Assembly (NCBI GenBank): GCA_028279825.1
Contig: JANQNA010000007.1
Coordinates: 1 to 64,000, forward strand
Reading direction: 5' to 3'
From: an archaeon
GTDB lineage: Archaea > Aenigmatarchaeota > Aenigmatarchaeia > GW2011-AR5
Length of the DNA: 64,000 nucleotides
The notes beneath the pieces were generated by a model. It searched no databases and was not told the DNA's origin. It saw only the letters and a program-made list of their open reading frames with translations. Position numbers and translations under genes: made by a program. Below, one piece after another: positions 18,701 through 25,777 of this stretch (position 1 is the stretch's first letter; each line of letters opens with the position of its first letter).

Positions 18701-21561
18701 TATAACTGTTCTGCTGTTGTGTTATCCAGATTTGTATATACACTTGTTATGTTTATTGTATAATTACCGGGTGCGGTACCGTTTGGTATTGTGACTGAGA
18801 CATCCTTGGAGCAAACCTGGTTGTGTGTTATGTTTCCGCAGTAATCAATTGTAGTATTCATAGCCCATCCAGGAATTGTTGTATAAGTTATGTTTGTGTA
18901 CCTTGCACTGCTGTTTCCTACATTTGTCAGATTTGTCTTTATTGAAAATGTTGAATTATCAAATACTGTTATGTTCAGGGCCGTTATGTTTACCGGGGTT
19001 ACTACCATTGATATGTTGGTTTTGTTCTGTATTGTCAGGAAGAATATAACAGTGTCTGTTGTGTTTGACACTGAAGAGTTTACAAGAATAGTACCGTTGT
19101 ATGTACCTGGTGTGTAGTTAAGGGATATATTGGCTATTATATCTATAGAGAAATTATCGCCGCTGGGTAACTGTGATAAGAAAGGTGACGATACAGTTAT
19201 ATTGAAATTCTGGCATGCATATCCTGATCCGCAGGATGTATTTATGCTCCACGTGTTTGATATACCTATCGATTCCAAAAGAAATGTACCTATGGTTTTT
19301 GACGTACCATCTGCTCCCACACCTGTCACGTTTGTTTCGGCAATAGAAATTTGTGAGTGAGGTGAAACAGTTACATTCACAGTTGCGTTTGTTGTGTTGG
19401 ATGAGTAATCAGGGTTTATCCACACAATGCTCAAATTAAACGTGTAGTTACCAATGGCTGTGTTGTTTGGTGCTGTAACATTCACAGTTCTTACACATGA
19501 TGATTTATTTGCTATGTTTCCGCAGCTCTGTATTACACCTGTCCAGTTTTCCAGCAACTCAAGTGTTATGTTTGAATCTCTTGATGTACCATCTCCCGGA
19601 TTTGAAAGGTTAACATCTATAGAGAACGTGCTGTTAAATCTTATTGTCATATTTTCCACGTTTGGTGTCAAAGGTGTCCAATTAAGTTCAAGGTAAGTTT
19701 TCGGTGCTTCTGCCGTGAATTGTTCGGTACTGTTTCCTGTATTATTCACCTTTGTTACGTTACAGAATAAGTCGTACATGCCAACCTGTGCAGGAGCCGT
19801 GAAATTAATTGCCCATGTTCCGTCAAGATTGTCTGTTTTATTAACTACATTGGTGTTATTGAACGTGCAGTCCAAAGAAGATCCCGGTATCTGCAGTGTT
19901 TGGTTAAAGTTCTTTATTGTAATAACTGCAAATATCTGCCTGCTTACAATACCTATGGAGTTCGATATGTTTACATCTACAGAATAAACATCCGTTACGT
20001 TGAAAATGAATGTTGTTGAATTCAGATATTCTTCAATGTCGTTATATGTAGACAAGTTCATGATCCATTGTGTTGTATTTACGTCTGACGGGAACGTGTA
20101 ATTGTTTGTGAATATCTTATCGTCGGCTGTTTGATCACCGTTTGTTCCGTCATCATAAAGTCTTACTATAGTATCATCTGACGTCGAAGGAGTTCCCATG
20201 TCCAGTGTTGCGTTTATGTAAGCAACAAGATTGTACGGATCTCCCTCGGACACATTTCCCTTTATCAATACAGTTTCGTTGTAATTGAAAATTGTTGCAT
20301 TGATTGAAGGTTGTATAACGTTTGACCATTTTTCTGACAAATTACGTGTTATTATAACATCTGTGGAAGACCCGTTACGAACGTCTAAAAACTCTGACAC
20401 ACCATCAGAACCACCGGTTGCAAAGAATATAACCGCTGTTTCTTTTATTGAAGTTCCATCCGTTATTGTTGTGTTTGTTAAACCTATACCTATTCTTCCA
20501 AGACCTGTTGTGTCATTTCCAGCATAATAGTTTGAACTTGTTTCATTGATGTTTACCAAACCTGCTACACTACCTGACGAGTCGGAAGCCCAAGTCCACG
20601 AATAAGGATCGTTCATATCCCGGTCTCTGTTATTCACATCATTGTTAAGGAATGTTCGTTGTACATCCAGGGCAACTGCCCCGAATCTGCTGGATCTATT
20701 CACAGTAGCGTTCGCAAAGAACTCGTGGCTAATCTTTATGAACGATCCTTCGGCTTCAGGTCCTGCTCTGTTGTATATGAAATATTTCTTTACCACTCTT
20801 CCCTGCCCTGTTTGTTGTGATACATTACCAAATACAACCTCGGGCCCTTCCTGTATTATGGTTAATCTGACAGGTCCCCATACGAATGACGCGTTACCTA
20901 TCAGGTCAAACGTTGTGTTAATAGTTCCGTTGTAGAACTCTAAATATTCAGCTGTTCGTTCGGAAGATGATGTCACAATAACAGGTACGAAGAATACGCG
21001 CTGCTGCACGTAAGATAAACCTGATGTGTTTTCGTATCCGTTTGTGTCTATCTTTATTCCAAGCATTGTTGTATTAACGGAAACTATTTTTCCGTCCCAT
21101 GAGTAAGATATGTTTGAATCATAATTGGCAATATCTTTCTGTGTGCTTCCATCTATATCAAAGTATACGTAGAAGGTTCGCTTCTGATCCGGATCAGTAG
21201 TTCCGTTCATTAGGAATATTAGTTCGCCTATTGCATTGGATGCATTGTTATAGCCTGCACCTTTGTCGAACTGGCTTGGAACGACATGCATTACGTGATT
21301 CGTTTCATTGTATTCAACAACTCTTATTGATTCGTTATCAAATGTGCCTCCAGGCAGTAAGTCTGAAAAATTCACCGTCATTTCTATCGGCCAGTCTGTC
21401 CTGTTTACTGTTGTTCCATTAACCTCTATCTTAAACCTGTAATCCCATGAAATATTGTACCATTCACCGTCTGTTGGGTTGGAAAATCCGGAGAATGCTG
21501 TAACTATGCCTAATGAAGCTATGAGTAATATCAGCCCTATGTAGATTCGTTTTTCTATCAC
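15724..21561 (-). CDS. Large N-glycosylation-rich membrane-anchored surface protein
   Basis: 1,945 aa. The signal peptide is residues 1-22 (a hydrophobic run ending IASLGIVTAFS). A DUF2341-like domain (WDYRFKIEVNG) follows, then many Ig/CARDB/NEW3-like beta domains crowded with N-x-S/T sequons. A glycine run (GGGGGG, near 1,625) precedes a final NEW3-type domain, a helical stalk (about 1,740-1,840), a membrane segment (VIILILLIPLTVIIILFY) and a cytosolic tail. The tail carries IISETAYKEMKRTIQRKL, resembling the N-terminus of the coiled-coil protein encoded opposite. Its start overlaps the winged-helix gene by 4 nt, and its stop codon directly abuts that of the coiled-coil gene. It resembles the giant protein in layout (repeats, Gly linker, NEW3, membrane segment) but lacks an ATPase. 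Confidence 0.85.
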   Translation of the reverse strand: MIEKRIYIGLILLIASLGIVTAFSGFSNPTDGEWYNISWDYRFKIEVNGTTVNRTDWPIEMTVNFSDLLPGGTFDNESIRVVEYNETNHVMHVVPSQFDKGAGYNNASNAIGELIFLMNGTTDPDQKRTFYVYFDIDGSTQKDIANYDSNISYSWDGKIVSVNTTMLGIKIDTNGYENTSGLSYVQQRVFFVPVIVTSSSERTAEYLEFYNGTINTTFDLIGNASFVWGPVRLTIIQEGPEVVFGNVSQQTGQGRVVKKYFIYNRAGPEAEGSFIKISHEFFANATVNRSSRFGAVALDVQRTFLNNDVNNRDRDMNDPYSWTWASDSSGSVAGLVNINETSSNYYAGNDTTGLGRIGIGLTNTTITDGTSIKETAVIFFATGGSDGVSEFLDVRNGSSTDVIITRNLSEKWSNVIQPSINATIFNYNETVLIKGNVSEGDPYNLVAYINATLDMGTPSTSDDTIVRLYDDGTNGDQTADDKIFTNNYTFPSDVNTTQWIMNLSTYNDIEEYLNSTTFIFNVTDVYSVDVNISNSIGIVSRQIFAVITIKNFNQTLQIPGSSLDCTFNNTNVVNKTDNLDGTWAINFTAPAQVGMYDLFCNVTKVNNTGNSTEQFTAEAPKTYLELNWTPLTPNVENMTIRFNSTFSIDVNLSNPGDGTSRDSNITLELLENWTGVIQSCGNIANKSSCVRTVNVTAPNNTAIGNYTFNLSIVWINPDYSSNTTNATVNVTVSPHSQISIAETNVTGVGADGTSKTIGTFLLESIGISNTWSINTSCGSGYACQNFNITVSSPFLSQLPSGDNFSIDIIANISLNYTPGTYNGTILVNSSVSNTTDTVIFFLTIQNKTNISMVVTPVNITALNITVFDNSTFSIKTNLTNVGNSSARYTNITYTTIPGWAMNTTIDYCGNITHNQVCSKDVSVTIPNGTAPGNYTINITSVYTNLDNTTAEQLYIFNVTVVDNPVLNVENSTLTGNVYHGQTTNPYNLTVLSTGSGNLTNITFTCNSGTVCNNLTVTVIPSTIENLEFGTNTSVVINITVPVNFSAGIHNGTLNVSTQNDGERMVTLFVTVDANRGWRMEPTFCQKSSFSNEGTVCEVNVSNIGNEDINFTIISVNANKTSTNVTNFTSLEGQNYTFAVLYNITGFAQKEYNSTFVVQALDNATPVNITLNVTILPYTPPNITIEVAPEEPEQDEQVTISANITAGDFSVTIANVTILRPNSTSDFANMSFVSQIGNVSRWTVNYANGTFGNTSARGTYNVTIYARDSIGNVGNSTTNFTIGKKVNIAATTLSSQYYQGDTATLYYSATALNGSGVEDVNVSFFVYDPNSTLIYTANRLTDYLGTFAPLPTFLLASDAIVGTYTLKTNSTYNDTLLDQMVTDQNTYTFDVGAKTVTVTGLFADIETAVVWFPNNVMRINTLIYDGEGQPVNPTTMNLTVLDPAQNTYFSVTDSSMTQLGSGYYLYSYAMPATTANGMYLAVLNVTQGTLSTMKLKAFRVTQGGPYDVRVVALTPEVQQGTPATFEIHIENKGEVTQDVFINYTIANLATRVVYFEDEEAVLTPAFSNVSFTRTPFVFSNQPLGTYKFTATVRYDNTQPPINASTTFNVLAAGYNVTEEPTGGGGGGTTPITKVTAQVTDVEAPDRLKSVFIEKYPDDLKLYPGFKRIEYVVIKNTGELPLNEIKLNVLGISADWFNITPTIYQKLSPDNTSVFVLEFEVPENAELGEYKANLIVTTSTTSDQRSITIQVVETLSDLIYGEIADLKNQYRDLLIDIGVAKSQGKPVENVLFIADEILQNINKAEINANLNNTQTALNHIKDAKILIEKAKEILSTLESTLRAEPLSILVIILILLIPLTVIIILFYLNRKKKMPKQIQQTLIHLKQIADRIKPHKPSKVSMTKEKEKLSRMLSVLDKERKESIISETAYKEMKRTIQRKLDNISKK

Positions 21562-21773
21562 TTAATCACCTTGAATACTTTTGCCATTCCAATGTCTCTT
21601 CTAACAACAATATTTTGCGCCTCCATAACAGCAAGATACTTGGAGGCCGTCGTGTAATGAATATCAAGAAGTTTTGCCATGTCTGTTATTGTGAGCCCGT
21701 CTTGGTTCTCTTTTAGAGCACTAAGAATAAGCTTTCTAGTTCTATCCTCGCGTTTTTTGCTACGGCCGGTCAT
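21558..21773 (-). CDS. Winged-helix transcriptional regulator of the surface-protein gene
   Basis: 71 aa. A basic N-terminus (TGRSKKREDRTRK) precedes a helix-turn-helix (LTITDMAKLLDIHYTTASKYLAVME) and a short wing (IVVRRDIGMAKVFKV). Its stop overlaps the ATG of the 1,945-aa surface protein by 4 nt, so the two are cotranscribed. A perfect 7-6-7 inverted repeat lies about 45 nt upstream of its ATG, which suggests autoregulation (inference). A related regulator is encoded at 34139-34441, sharing the GRxKK start and a similar helical core. Confidence 0.75.
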   Translation of the reverse strand: MTGRSKKREDRTRKLILSALKENQDGLTITDMAKLLDIHYTTASKYLAVMEAQNIVVRRDIGMAKVFKVIK

Positions 21774-21815
21774 TTTTCTCTAGTCCCGACCACCCCTACA
21801 TAAACCGATAATAGT

Positions 21816-21835
21816 ATCAGTTAATGTCAACTGAT
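21816..21835. promoter_or_regulatory. Inverted-repeat operator candidate
   Basis: ATCAGTT-AATGTC-AACTGAT is a perfect 7-bp inverted repeat with a 6-nt spacer. It is nested inside a weaker one (CCGATAAT ... ATTGTCGG). It sits between the divergent winged-helix gene and a small plus-strand ORF. Binding by the adjacent regulator is inferred, not shown. Confidence 0.5.
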
Positions 21836-21897
21836 GGCATACACTAATAACATTGTCGGTTTTTGGGTATATAACCATTTGGGTAATAGAAGATAGT

Positions 21898-22002
21898 ATG
21901 GAAAACCGGCGAATACTAAGAAAAATGGCGCGAATTCTTAACGTTAAAGAAGAGGACGTGCCTAAGATGTTGAGAAAGTTCAAGAAAGAATCAAATATCT
22001 AG
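21898..22002 (+). CDS. Small basic protein, 34 aa
   Basis: A 34-codon ORF (MENRRILRKMARILNV...), below the ORF-track cutoff. A TATA-like GGTATATAA lies about 30 nt upstream of the ATG, as expected for a leaderless archaeal gene, and it diverges from the winged-helix regulator. The translation is amphipathic and Lys/Arg-rich, with a predicted helix-turn-helix-sized fold and no recognised family. Its 3' end overlaps the convergent secreted-protein gene by 12 nt. It may be a chance ORF. Confidence 0.4.
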   Translation: MENRRILRKMARILNVKEEDVPKMLRKFKKESNI

Positions 22003-22446
22003 TCCATGCAATGCGCATTCTGCCGGCAGAGCGACCAAATTGTTGCACAATACGTCAAATATGTTGCTAACGGTAACGTTGAAGATGTCTGTTTCACCGT
22101 TTATGTTTGAAATCTTTACGTAACTCGTTTCCGAGGTCAGTTTCTGTACAACCAGCTGCGTTTGTCCATTATTAGTTGTGAACGTCTGGGGTGCCTGGTT
22201 CGCAAATAGAATGACCTCGCCCGGTGTTTCCTCGTTTTGATATACTTTCAGGAATGTAAAGCCGGCCCGAATATATGCATCCTCTACCAAAGGATCTATG
22301 TCACCATCAACTACAAACGTATCCAATAACTGTAATTGCTGTTGTTCTTCGGTGCCGAAGCTGGATACAACAAAGGCTATGGAAGACATACCAAAAATAA
22401 TAACAATGAAAAGCGCCATTAATGTTTTTTTAGTTGATTTTTTCAT
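21991..22446 (-). CDS. Small secreted or membrane-anchored protein, unknown function
   Basis: 151 aa. A lysine-rich start followed by LMALFIVIIFGMSSIAFVVSSF is a signal anchor. The exported part is beta-rich, with two cysteines near the C-terminus (VLCNNLVALPAECALHG) that could form a disulfide. The ATG directly follows the TAA of the DUF498 gene (TAAATG), so the two are likely cotranscribed. I recognise no family. Confidence 0.65.
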   Translation of the reverse strand: MKKSTKKTLMALFIVIIFGMSSIAFVVSSFGTEEQQQLQLLDTFVVDGDIDPLVEDAYIRAGFTFLKVYQNEETPGEVILFANQAPQTFTTNNGQTQLVVQKLTSETSYVKISNINGETDIFNVTVSNIFDVLCNNLVALPAECALHGLDI

Positions 22447-22788
22447 TTACTCGCCCACATTGATATGTGCAACCACTTTCCTGCCTTGTCTAGCTATTTC
22501 CTGGAACTTTTTCAAGGCTTCAGGTGTGTTAAGAACGTGCACATTTACTTTCAACTTTGCAGTAGCATTCATGACTTCCGGGGCAACCGTTGCTTTGCCC
22601 CTGAAACCTATACCAAAGATAACTGCTTCTGGCTCGTGCAGCAACATTTTTTCTAATTCCTTGTTTGTAGCACTAGGTCTTTTCTCCAATAGCTCATGCC
22701 CGTTGGGATGGATAAAAAAATTGTCTGTAACTATATCTTCATTTATGTGAATTTTCCCCTGTTCGACTTTCTTTATTCTTGGAAACAT
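22447..22788 (-). CDS. Mth938-like (DUF498/NDUFAF3 fold) protein
   Basis: 113 aa, the full length of the family. The pattern fits the DUF498 fold: an N-terminal beta strand pair (GKIHINEDIVTDNFFIHPNGHELL), LLHEPEAVIFGIGFRGKATVAPEV, then VHVLNTPEALKKFQEIARQGRKVVAHIN. The function of archaeal members is not established. It is downstream of the peptidase S51 gene (31-nt gap) and directly upstream of the small secreted protein. Confidence 0.8.
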   Translation of the reverse strand: MFPRIKKVEQGKIHINEDIVTDNFFIHPNGHELLEKRPSATNKELEKMLLHEPEAVIFGIGFRGKATVAPEVMNATAKLKVNVHVLNTPEALKKFQEIARQGRKVVAHINVGE

Positions 22789-22819
22789 GAAAATACATGG
22801 ATAGAATAAATAAAAAGGC

Positions 22820-23458
22820 TTATTTGCCTTTGCACTTTAACCATTTGCCTTCTGTAACGATGCTAATTTTACCATCTACAACCTGTATACCAGTCTCATC
22901 GTCGATCACGTATGTGTCACCCACTAGGTCTTTTGAAACTTTCGAAAGATTTTCATCAGTCACATGTGGAAAGTCAGGAGAGTTGAGGTGAGGGCGTATA
23001 TTGAAATCAACAAAGCCAAGGCCTTTTGGTATGATTTTTCTTGGCTCATCATAAATAAAATCCGAAGACGCATGAAGTGTTTTGGCCGTAGCTATACTGC
23101 CAGCACTTATTCCCACATATATTCTGGTTTTCAGAAGTTCTTCCAGTTCTTTGTCAAGACCTGAAGCGGAAATACATTCCATTAAATGTGCGCTATTTCC
23201 ACCGCCGAAAACTATTACATTTGCTTCTTTGATACGTGGCAGCCAAACACTTCGCTCTACAGCAGAAATGTCAACTATATCAACTTCGCCCACTTTTTGA
23301 AAGTTTGTGAGATCATTTATCAGCCAGTATTTTGATCCTTCTACTATGTTCGCAGCCGTTGGAATAAATGCTACTCTCACTTCGTCGTTGACCAACTTTT
23401 TTAGTGCATCCCGTAGTGTTTTGTTACACACTCCGTTGGATGTCAATAACAACTTCAT
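22820..23458 (-). CDS. Peptidase S51 / dipeptidase E-like protein
   Basis: 212 aa, with the class I glutamine amidotransferase-like fold of the S51 family. It has VIVFGGGNSAHLM (oxyanion region) and the nucleophile elbow GISAGSIA, with Ser in place of the amidotransferase Cys. The family cleaves Asp-X dipeptides or acts as cyanophycinase; substrate here is unknown. The ATG lies only 2 nt past the tRNA-Gln 3' end. If both are on one transcript, tRNase Z cleavage would leave an almost leaderless mRNA. Confidence 0.82.
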   Translation of the reverse strand: MKLLLTSNGVCNKTLRDALKKLVNDEVRVAFIPTAANIVEGSKYWLINDLTNFQKVGEVDIVDISAVERSVWLPRIKEANVIVFGGGNSAHLMECISASGLDKELEELLKTRIYVGISAGSIATAKTLHASSDFIYDEPRKIIPKGLGFVDFNIRPHLNSPDFPHVTDENLSKVSKDLVGDTYVIDDETGIQVVDGKISIVTEGKWLKCKGK

Positions 23459-23460
23459 AA

Positions 23461-23556
23461 TAGCCCCGCCAGGATTCGAACCTGGGTCACCTGGTCCAGA
23501 GCCAGATATGCTTGACCAAAATGCGTATTTTTTAGAATACTCTACACTACGGGGCT
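23461..23556 (-). tRNA. tRNA-Gln (anticodon CUG) with a D-loop intron
   Basis: Read on the minus strand: acceptor AGCCCCG/CGGGGCT with discriminator A, D-stem GTGT/GCAT, anticodon arm TCTGG-CTCTGGA-CCAGG (anticodon CTG), 4-nt variable loop TGAC, and T-arm CCAGG-TTCGAAT-CCTGG. No CCA is encoded. Without a 23-nt insertion the D-loop reads AGTGGTCAA, a normal archaeal tRNA-Gln loop. The gene is overlapped at its 5' end by the endonuclease ORF and followed after 2 nt by the peptidase gene. Confidence 0.93.
23519..23541 (-). other. 23-nt tRNA intron in the D-loop (after position 15)
   Basis: The insertion can be drawn as a bulge-helix-bulge. Exon GTGT pairs with intron GCAT (4-bp central helix with two wobbles), the 3-nt bulges are AG|A and TT|T, and the inner helix is GTATT/AATAC with a CTAAAA loop. 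Cutting both bulges at the standard site removes exactly 23 nt and restores AGTGGTCAA. The intron's GCAT duplicates the D-stem 3' strand. The outer helix is weak, so this is a relaxed BHB. Splicing is inferred. Confidence 0.82.
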
Positions 23557-24420
23557 AATTTCCTTGATTTTTCTTGAATTCTTTGGATTACTAAATCCTA
23601 TTTCATCCATGTACTTTACTATATCTTTTTTTCGTGTTATGAATATATTACCGTGTGTGATTTTACTCGGATGAAACCCTAAACCTATTGCCATATCTCT
23701 GAAATCCTTTAGAAGCTTTACATTAGCATTTTTAAATGATATTCTTTTCGAATCTGGATCTTTTCTAGACAATCTATATATGGATCCGTCTGTATCTATC
23801 AGCCCCCTTAAGCAAGCGGCTGAGAAAGATTTATTGTTCTTAATCCATGATGGTACATTGGAGGATTTCCGTCCTTTGTGCCATAAGCCTATGTTGGCAA
23901 AAAAATCTACTAACTCTTTGGAATCTACTGATATACATATTACTCCCCTGTCGGGGCGTTCTACCACACGACAATTTATATCGAACAAATTCTTGAATAT
24001 TGGTACAAGATGTTCTTCAACATAATCTCTTTCCTTGTTTATGTTTAGTGTTATTCTAATTTGGTAGGCGCCACATTCTTTGTTAAGGTAAATCGACCCA
24101 TCACCCAGCATTACCCCGACCAATTCTGCCAATTTCTTATCCAATTTTGGTTTTTTAATGGTTTTTGTAGTACCACTGGATTTCTTGCCTCCCTTGGACC
24201 TACCCCAATTATCACTCACCTTTTTTATGACGAATCTATCCGATTCGCACGTCTTTATCTTGTTGTATATATCTTCGGGTAGTGTGTTCCCATAATGTGC
24301 ACATTGTTTTATTATATGCTCCCTTGTTCCCAAATTCTCTGAAAATTCTTTCCAAGATCGATTTCCTTTGACATTTATTAAGAATTGTTTTTGAAAGTCT
24401 TTCCGTAGTAGTACACGCAT
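23542..24420 (-). CDS. LAGLIDADG homing endonuclease overlapping the tRNA 5' end
   Basis: 292 aa, with two LAGLIDADG motifs, LVGVMLGDGSI (about residue 100) and LRGLIDTDGSI (about 208), so it should act as a two-domain monomer. A basic N-terminal segment (about 1-90) may add DNA contacts. The ORF lies upstream of, not inside, the tRNA intron. Its last codons (S-P-V-V-stop) are formed by tRNA nucleotides 1-15, and its TAG stop ends exactly at the predicted 5' splice site. This suggests a mobile element that uses or targets this tRNA gene. Both catalytic acids are present, so it is probably active. Confidence 0.88.
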   Translation of the reverse strand: MRVLLRKDFQKQFLINVKGNRSWKEFSENLGTREHIIKQCAHYGNTLPEDIYNKIKTCESDRFVIKKVSDNWGRSKGGKKSSGTTKTIKKPKLDKKLAELVGVMLGDGSIYLNKECGAYQIRITLNINKERDYVEEHLVPIFKNLFDINCRVVERPDRGVICISVDSKELVDFFANIGLWHKGRKSSNVPSWIKNNKSFSAACLRGLIDTDGSIYRLSRKDPDSKRISFKNANVKLLKDFRDMAIGLGFHPSKITHGNIFITRKKDIVKYMDEIGFSNPKNSRKIKEISPVV

Positions 24421-24520
24421 TCTATTAATTAGTCACAAAAATATTAATCCTTGTTCGCTAAAATACGTTGACTGGTTTGTTACCCAATACTGTTTTATAT
24501 CTTCTATATACAGTTTTCTC

Positions 24521-24742
24521 ATGACACATTTTCAGTACGAATTAGAGGATCCTGATAAAGATATTCTGCCTGTTGTTGTATTTCTTAACAAGAGAGGTCA
24601 CACATGTATTCCACTAGGTCCAAAATATCCTGGAATTATAGATGTTGTTAACGATACTTCTTCAAATGATGGTGTGTCACAAGATTACCTAGAAATACTA
24701 GAAGATTTAGGATATGCACTTAAACCAGCAAAACTCGAATAG
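24521..24742 (+). CDS. Small acidic protein, unknown function
   Basis: 73 aa. A TATA-like TTTTATATC lies about 28 nt before the ATG, so the gene is probably leaderless. The sequence is soluble, with a beta-rich start (DILPVVVFLNKRGHTCIPLG) and a helical C-terminus (SQDYLEILEDLGYALK). I know no family. It converges on the 77-aa winged-helix gene with a 1-nt gap. Confidence 0.6.
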   Translation: MTHFQYELEDPDKDILPVVVFLNKRGHTCIPLGPKYPGIIDVVNDTSSNDGVSQDYLEILEDLGYALKPAKLE

Positions 24743-24743
24743 C

Positions 24744-24977
24744 TTATATCTTCATCTCGTCGAGAAAACGGTTTCCTTTCTGTGTGATTACGTAACATGT
24801 AGAACCAATTGGATTTACTTCTGAAAGAAGGTTGTTCTTTAGCAGGTTTCTTGTAACAGAATCAATAGCTGAAGCAGAGCCTCCGTTACTTTGTAAAAAT
24901 GTCTTTAGTTCAGAGCGTGTAATAATGTGGTTTTCAGCTACCTTCTTCAGGATCCTTTTTTCTGATGGGCTTAACAT
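24744..24977 (-). CDS. Winged-helix DNA-binding protein
   Basis: 77 aa. The layout is wHTH: SEKRILKKVAENHIITRSELKTFL, a second helix pair (ASAIDSVTRNLLKNNLL) and a wing ending VITQKGNRFLDEM, similar to small MarR/ArsR-like archaeal regulators. A TTTAAAT element about 30 nt upstream suggests a leaderless transcript. It diverges from the SecB-like gene, sharing a 70-nt promoter region. Confidence 0.65.
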   Translation of the reverse strand: MLSPSEKRILKKVAENHIITRSELKTFLQSNGGSASAIDSVTRNLLKNNLLSEVNPIGSTCYVITQKGNRFLDEMKI

Positions 24978-25047
24978 GGATTGTATATCGCGAGAGTCTT
25001 ATTTAAAAGTTTATATTCTATAGTAGTAAGAAGTTTGAGGTGAGCAA

Positions 25048-25470
25048 ATGAGTGTAATTGGATTCAATTTAAAGTCAATAAGAGCGAATGTTGATGAAAA
25101 GAAACTAGCAGGGGATGTTAGTGTAAACAGTTCTCCCAGCATAAAAACCATAGAAAAAAGAGATCTTGGTTTTGTTGGTGTCAAAGATGCCATAGGCATC
25201 GAATTTGAATTTTCTACATTGTATGAACCTAAGGTAGGTGAAATATCTTTTGCCGGTGAAATAATGTACCAGGTAGAAGACGCGAAAAAGGTTCTTGATG
25301 CATGGGTTAAGAACAAGAAACTGGATGAAAAGATAGCTACAGATGTTCTGAATACAATATTCAGGAAGTGTCTGGCTAAATCTGTTGAGATCTCCGATGC
25401 ATTGAGATTGCCTCCTCCAATAAGATTTCCTGTCGTAACGGCCGAGAAACCAAATGTAAAGGGTAACTGA
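25048..25470 (+). CDS. SecB-like archaeal protein
   Basis: 140 aa. The order of elements (GFNLKSIRANVDEKKLAGDVSVNSSPSIKTIEKR, then a strand GIEFEFSTLYEPKVGEISFAGEIMY, then two helices and a PPPIRFPVV end) resembles the archaeal SecB-fold family represented by MJ0357. Such proteins may be chaperones or antitoxin-type chaperones; function here is unproven. The start has a good Shine-Dalgarno (GAGGTGAG) and a TATA-like element upstream. Confidence 0.6.
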   Translation: MSVIGFNLKSIRANVDEKKLAGDVSVNSSPSIKTIEKRDLGFVGVKDAIGIEFEFSTLYEPKVGEISFAGEIMYQVEDAKKVLDAWVKNKKLDEKIATDVLNTIFRKCLAKSVEISDALRLPPPIRFPVVTAEKPNVKGN

Positions 25471-25777
25471 GTACTACTCAGAGACTGGCTATAATATAGG
25501 AAGCCTCTTTAACCCTCACAAACGACGTGCAACTTTGGAAAATATATTTCTTATTATATATTAAATAACGTATATTTTGTAGAATCATTTCTCATTTTAT
25601 CACTCACATAAAAAATGTTCTGAAGAAAATATATTTTGTGAAGAATATTATATGTAGTATTTTATATAATATATATACTATAGAAGAATGTAATGTCCGG
25701 AAAATGGGCTGGCTCTATCTCTCACATAAAAAAGCCTTTTCTTTCACGAAAGAAAACCCTTGGAAAAAGAAAGGTTA
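25471..25777. other. AT-rich intergenic region with repeated CTCACATAAAAAA
   Basis: No ORF is evident. It holds long TATA-like runs and two near-identical copies of CTCACATAAAAAA (near 25,600 and 25,720). A hairpin near 25,735-25,756 (TTTTCTTTC-ACG-AAAGAAAA) lies just past the end of the minus-strand HTH gene and could be its terminator. Confidence 0.45.

Noticed and set aside
23542-24420. Intein or intron-encoded location for the LAGLIDADG ORF
   Set aside because: No host protein sequence flanks it and it lies outside the 23-nt tRNA intron, so it is a free-standing ORF overlapping the tRNA exon.
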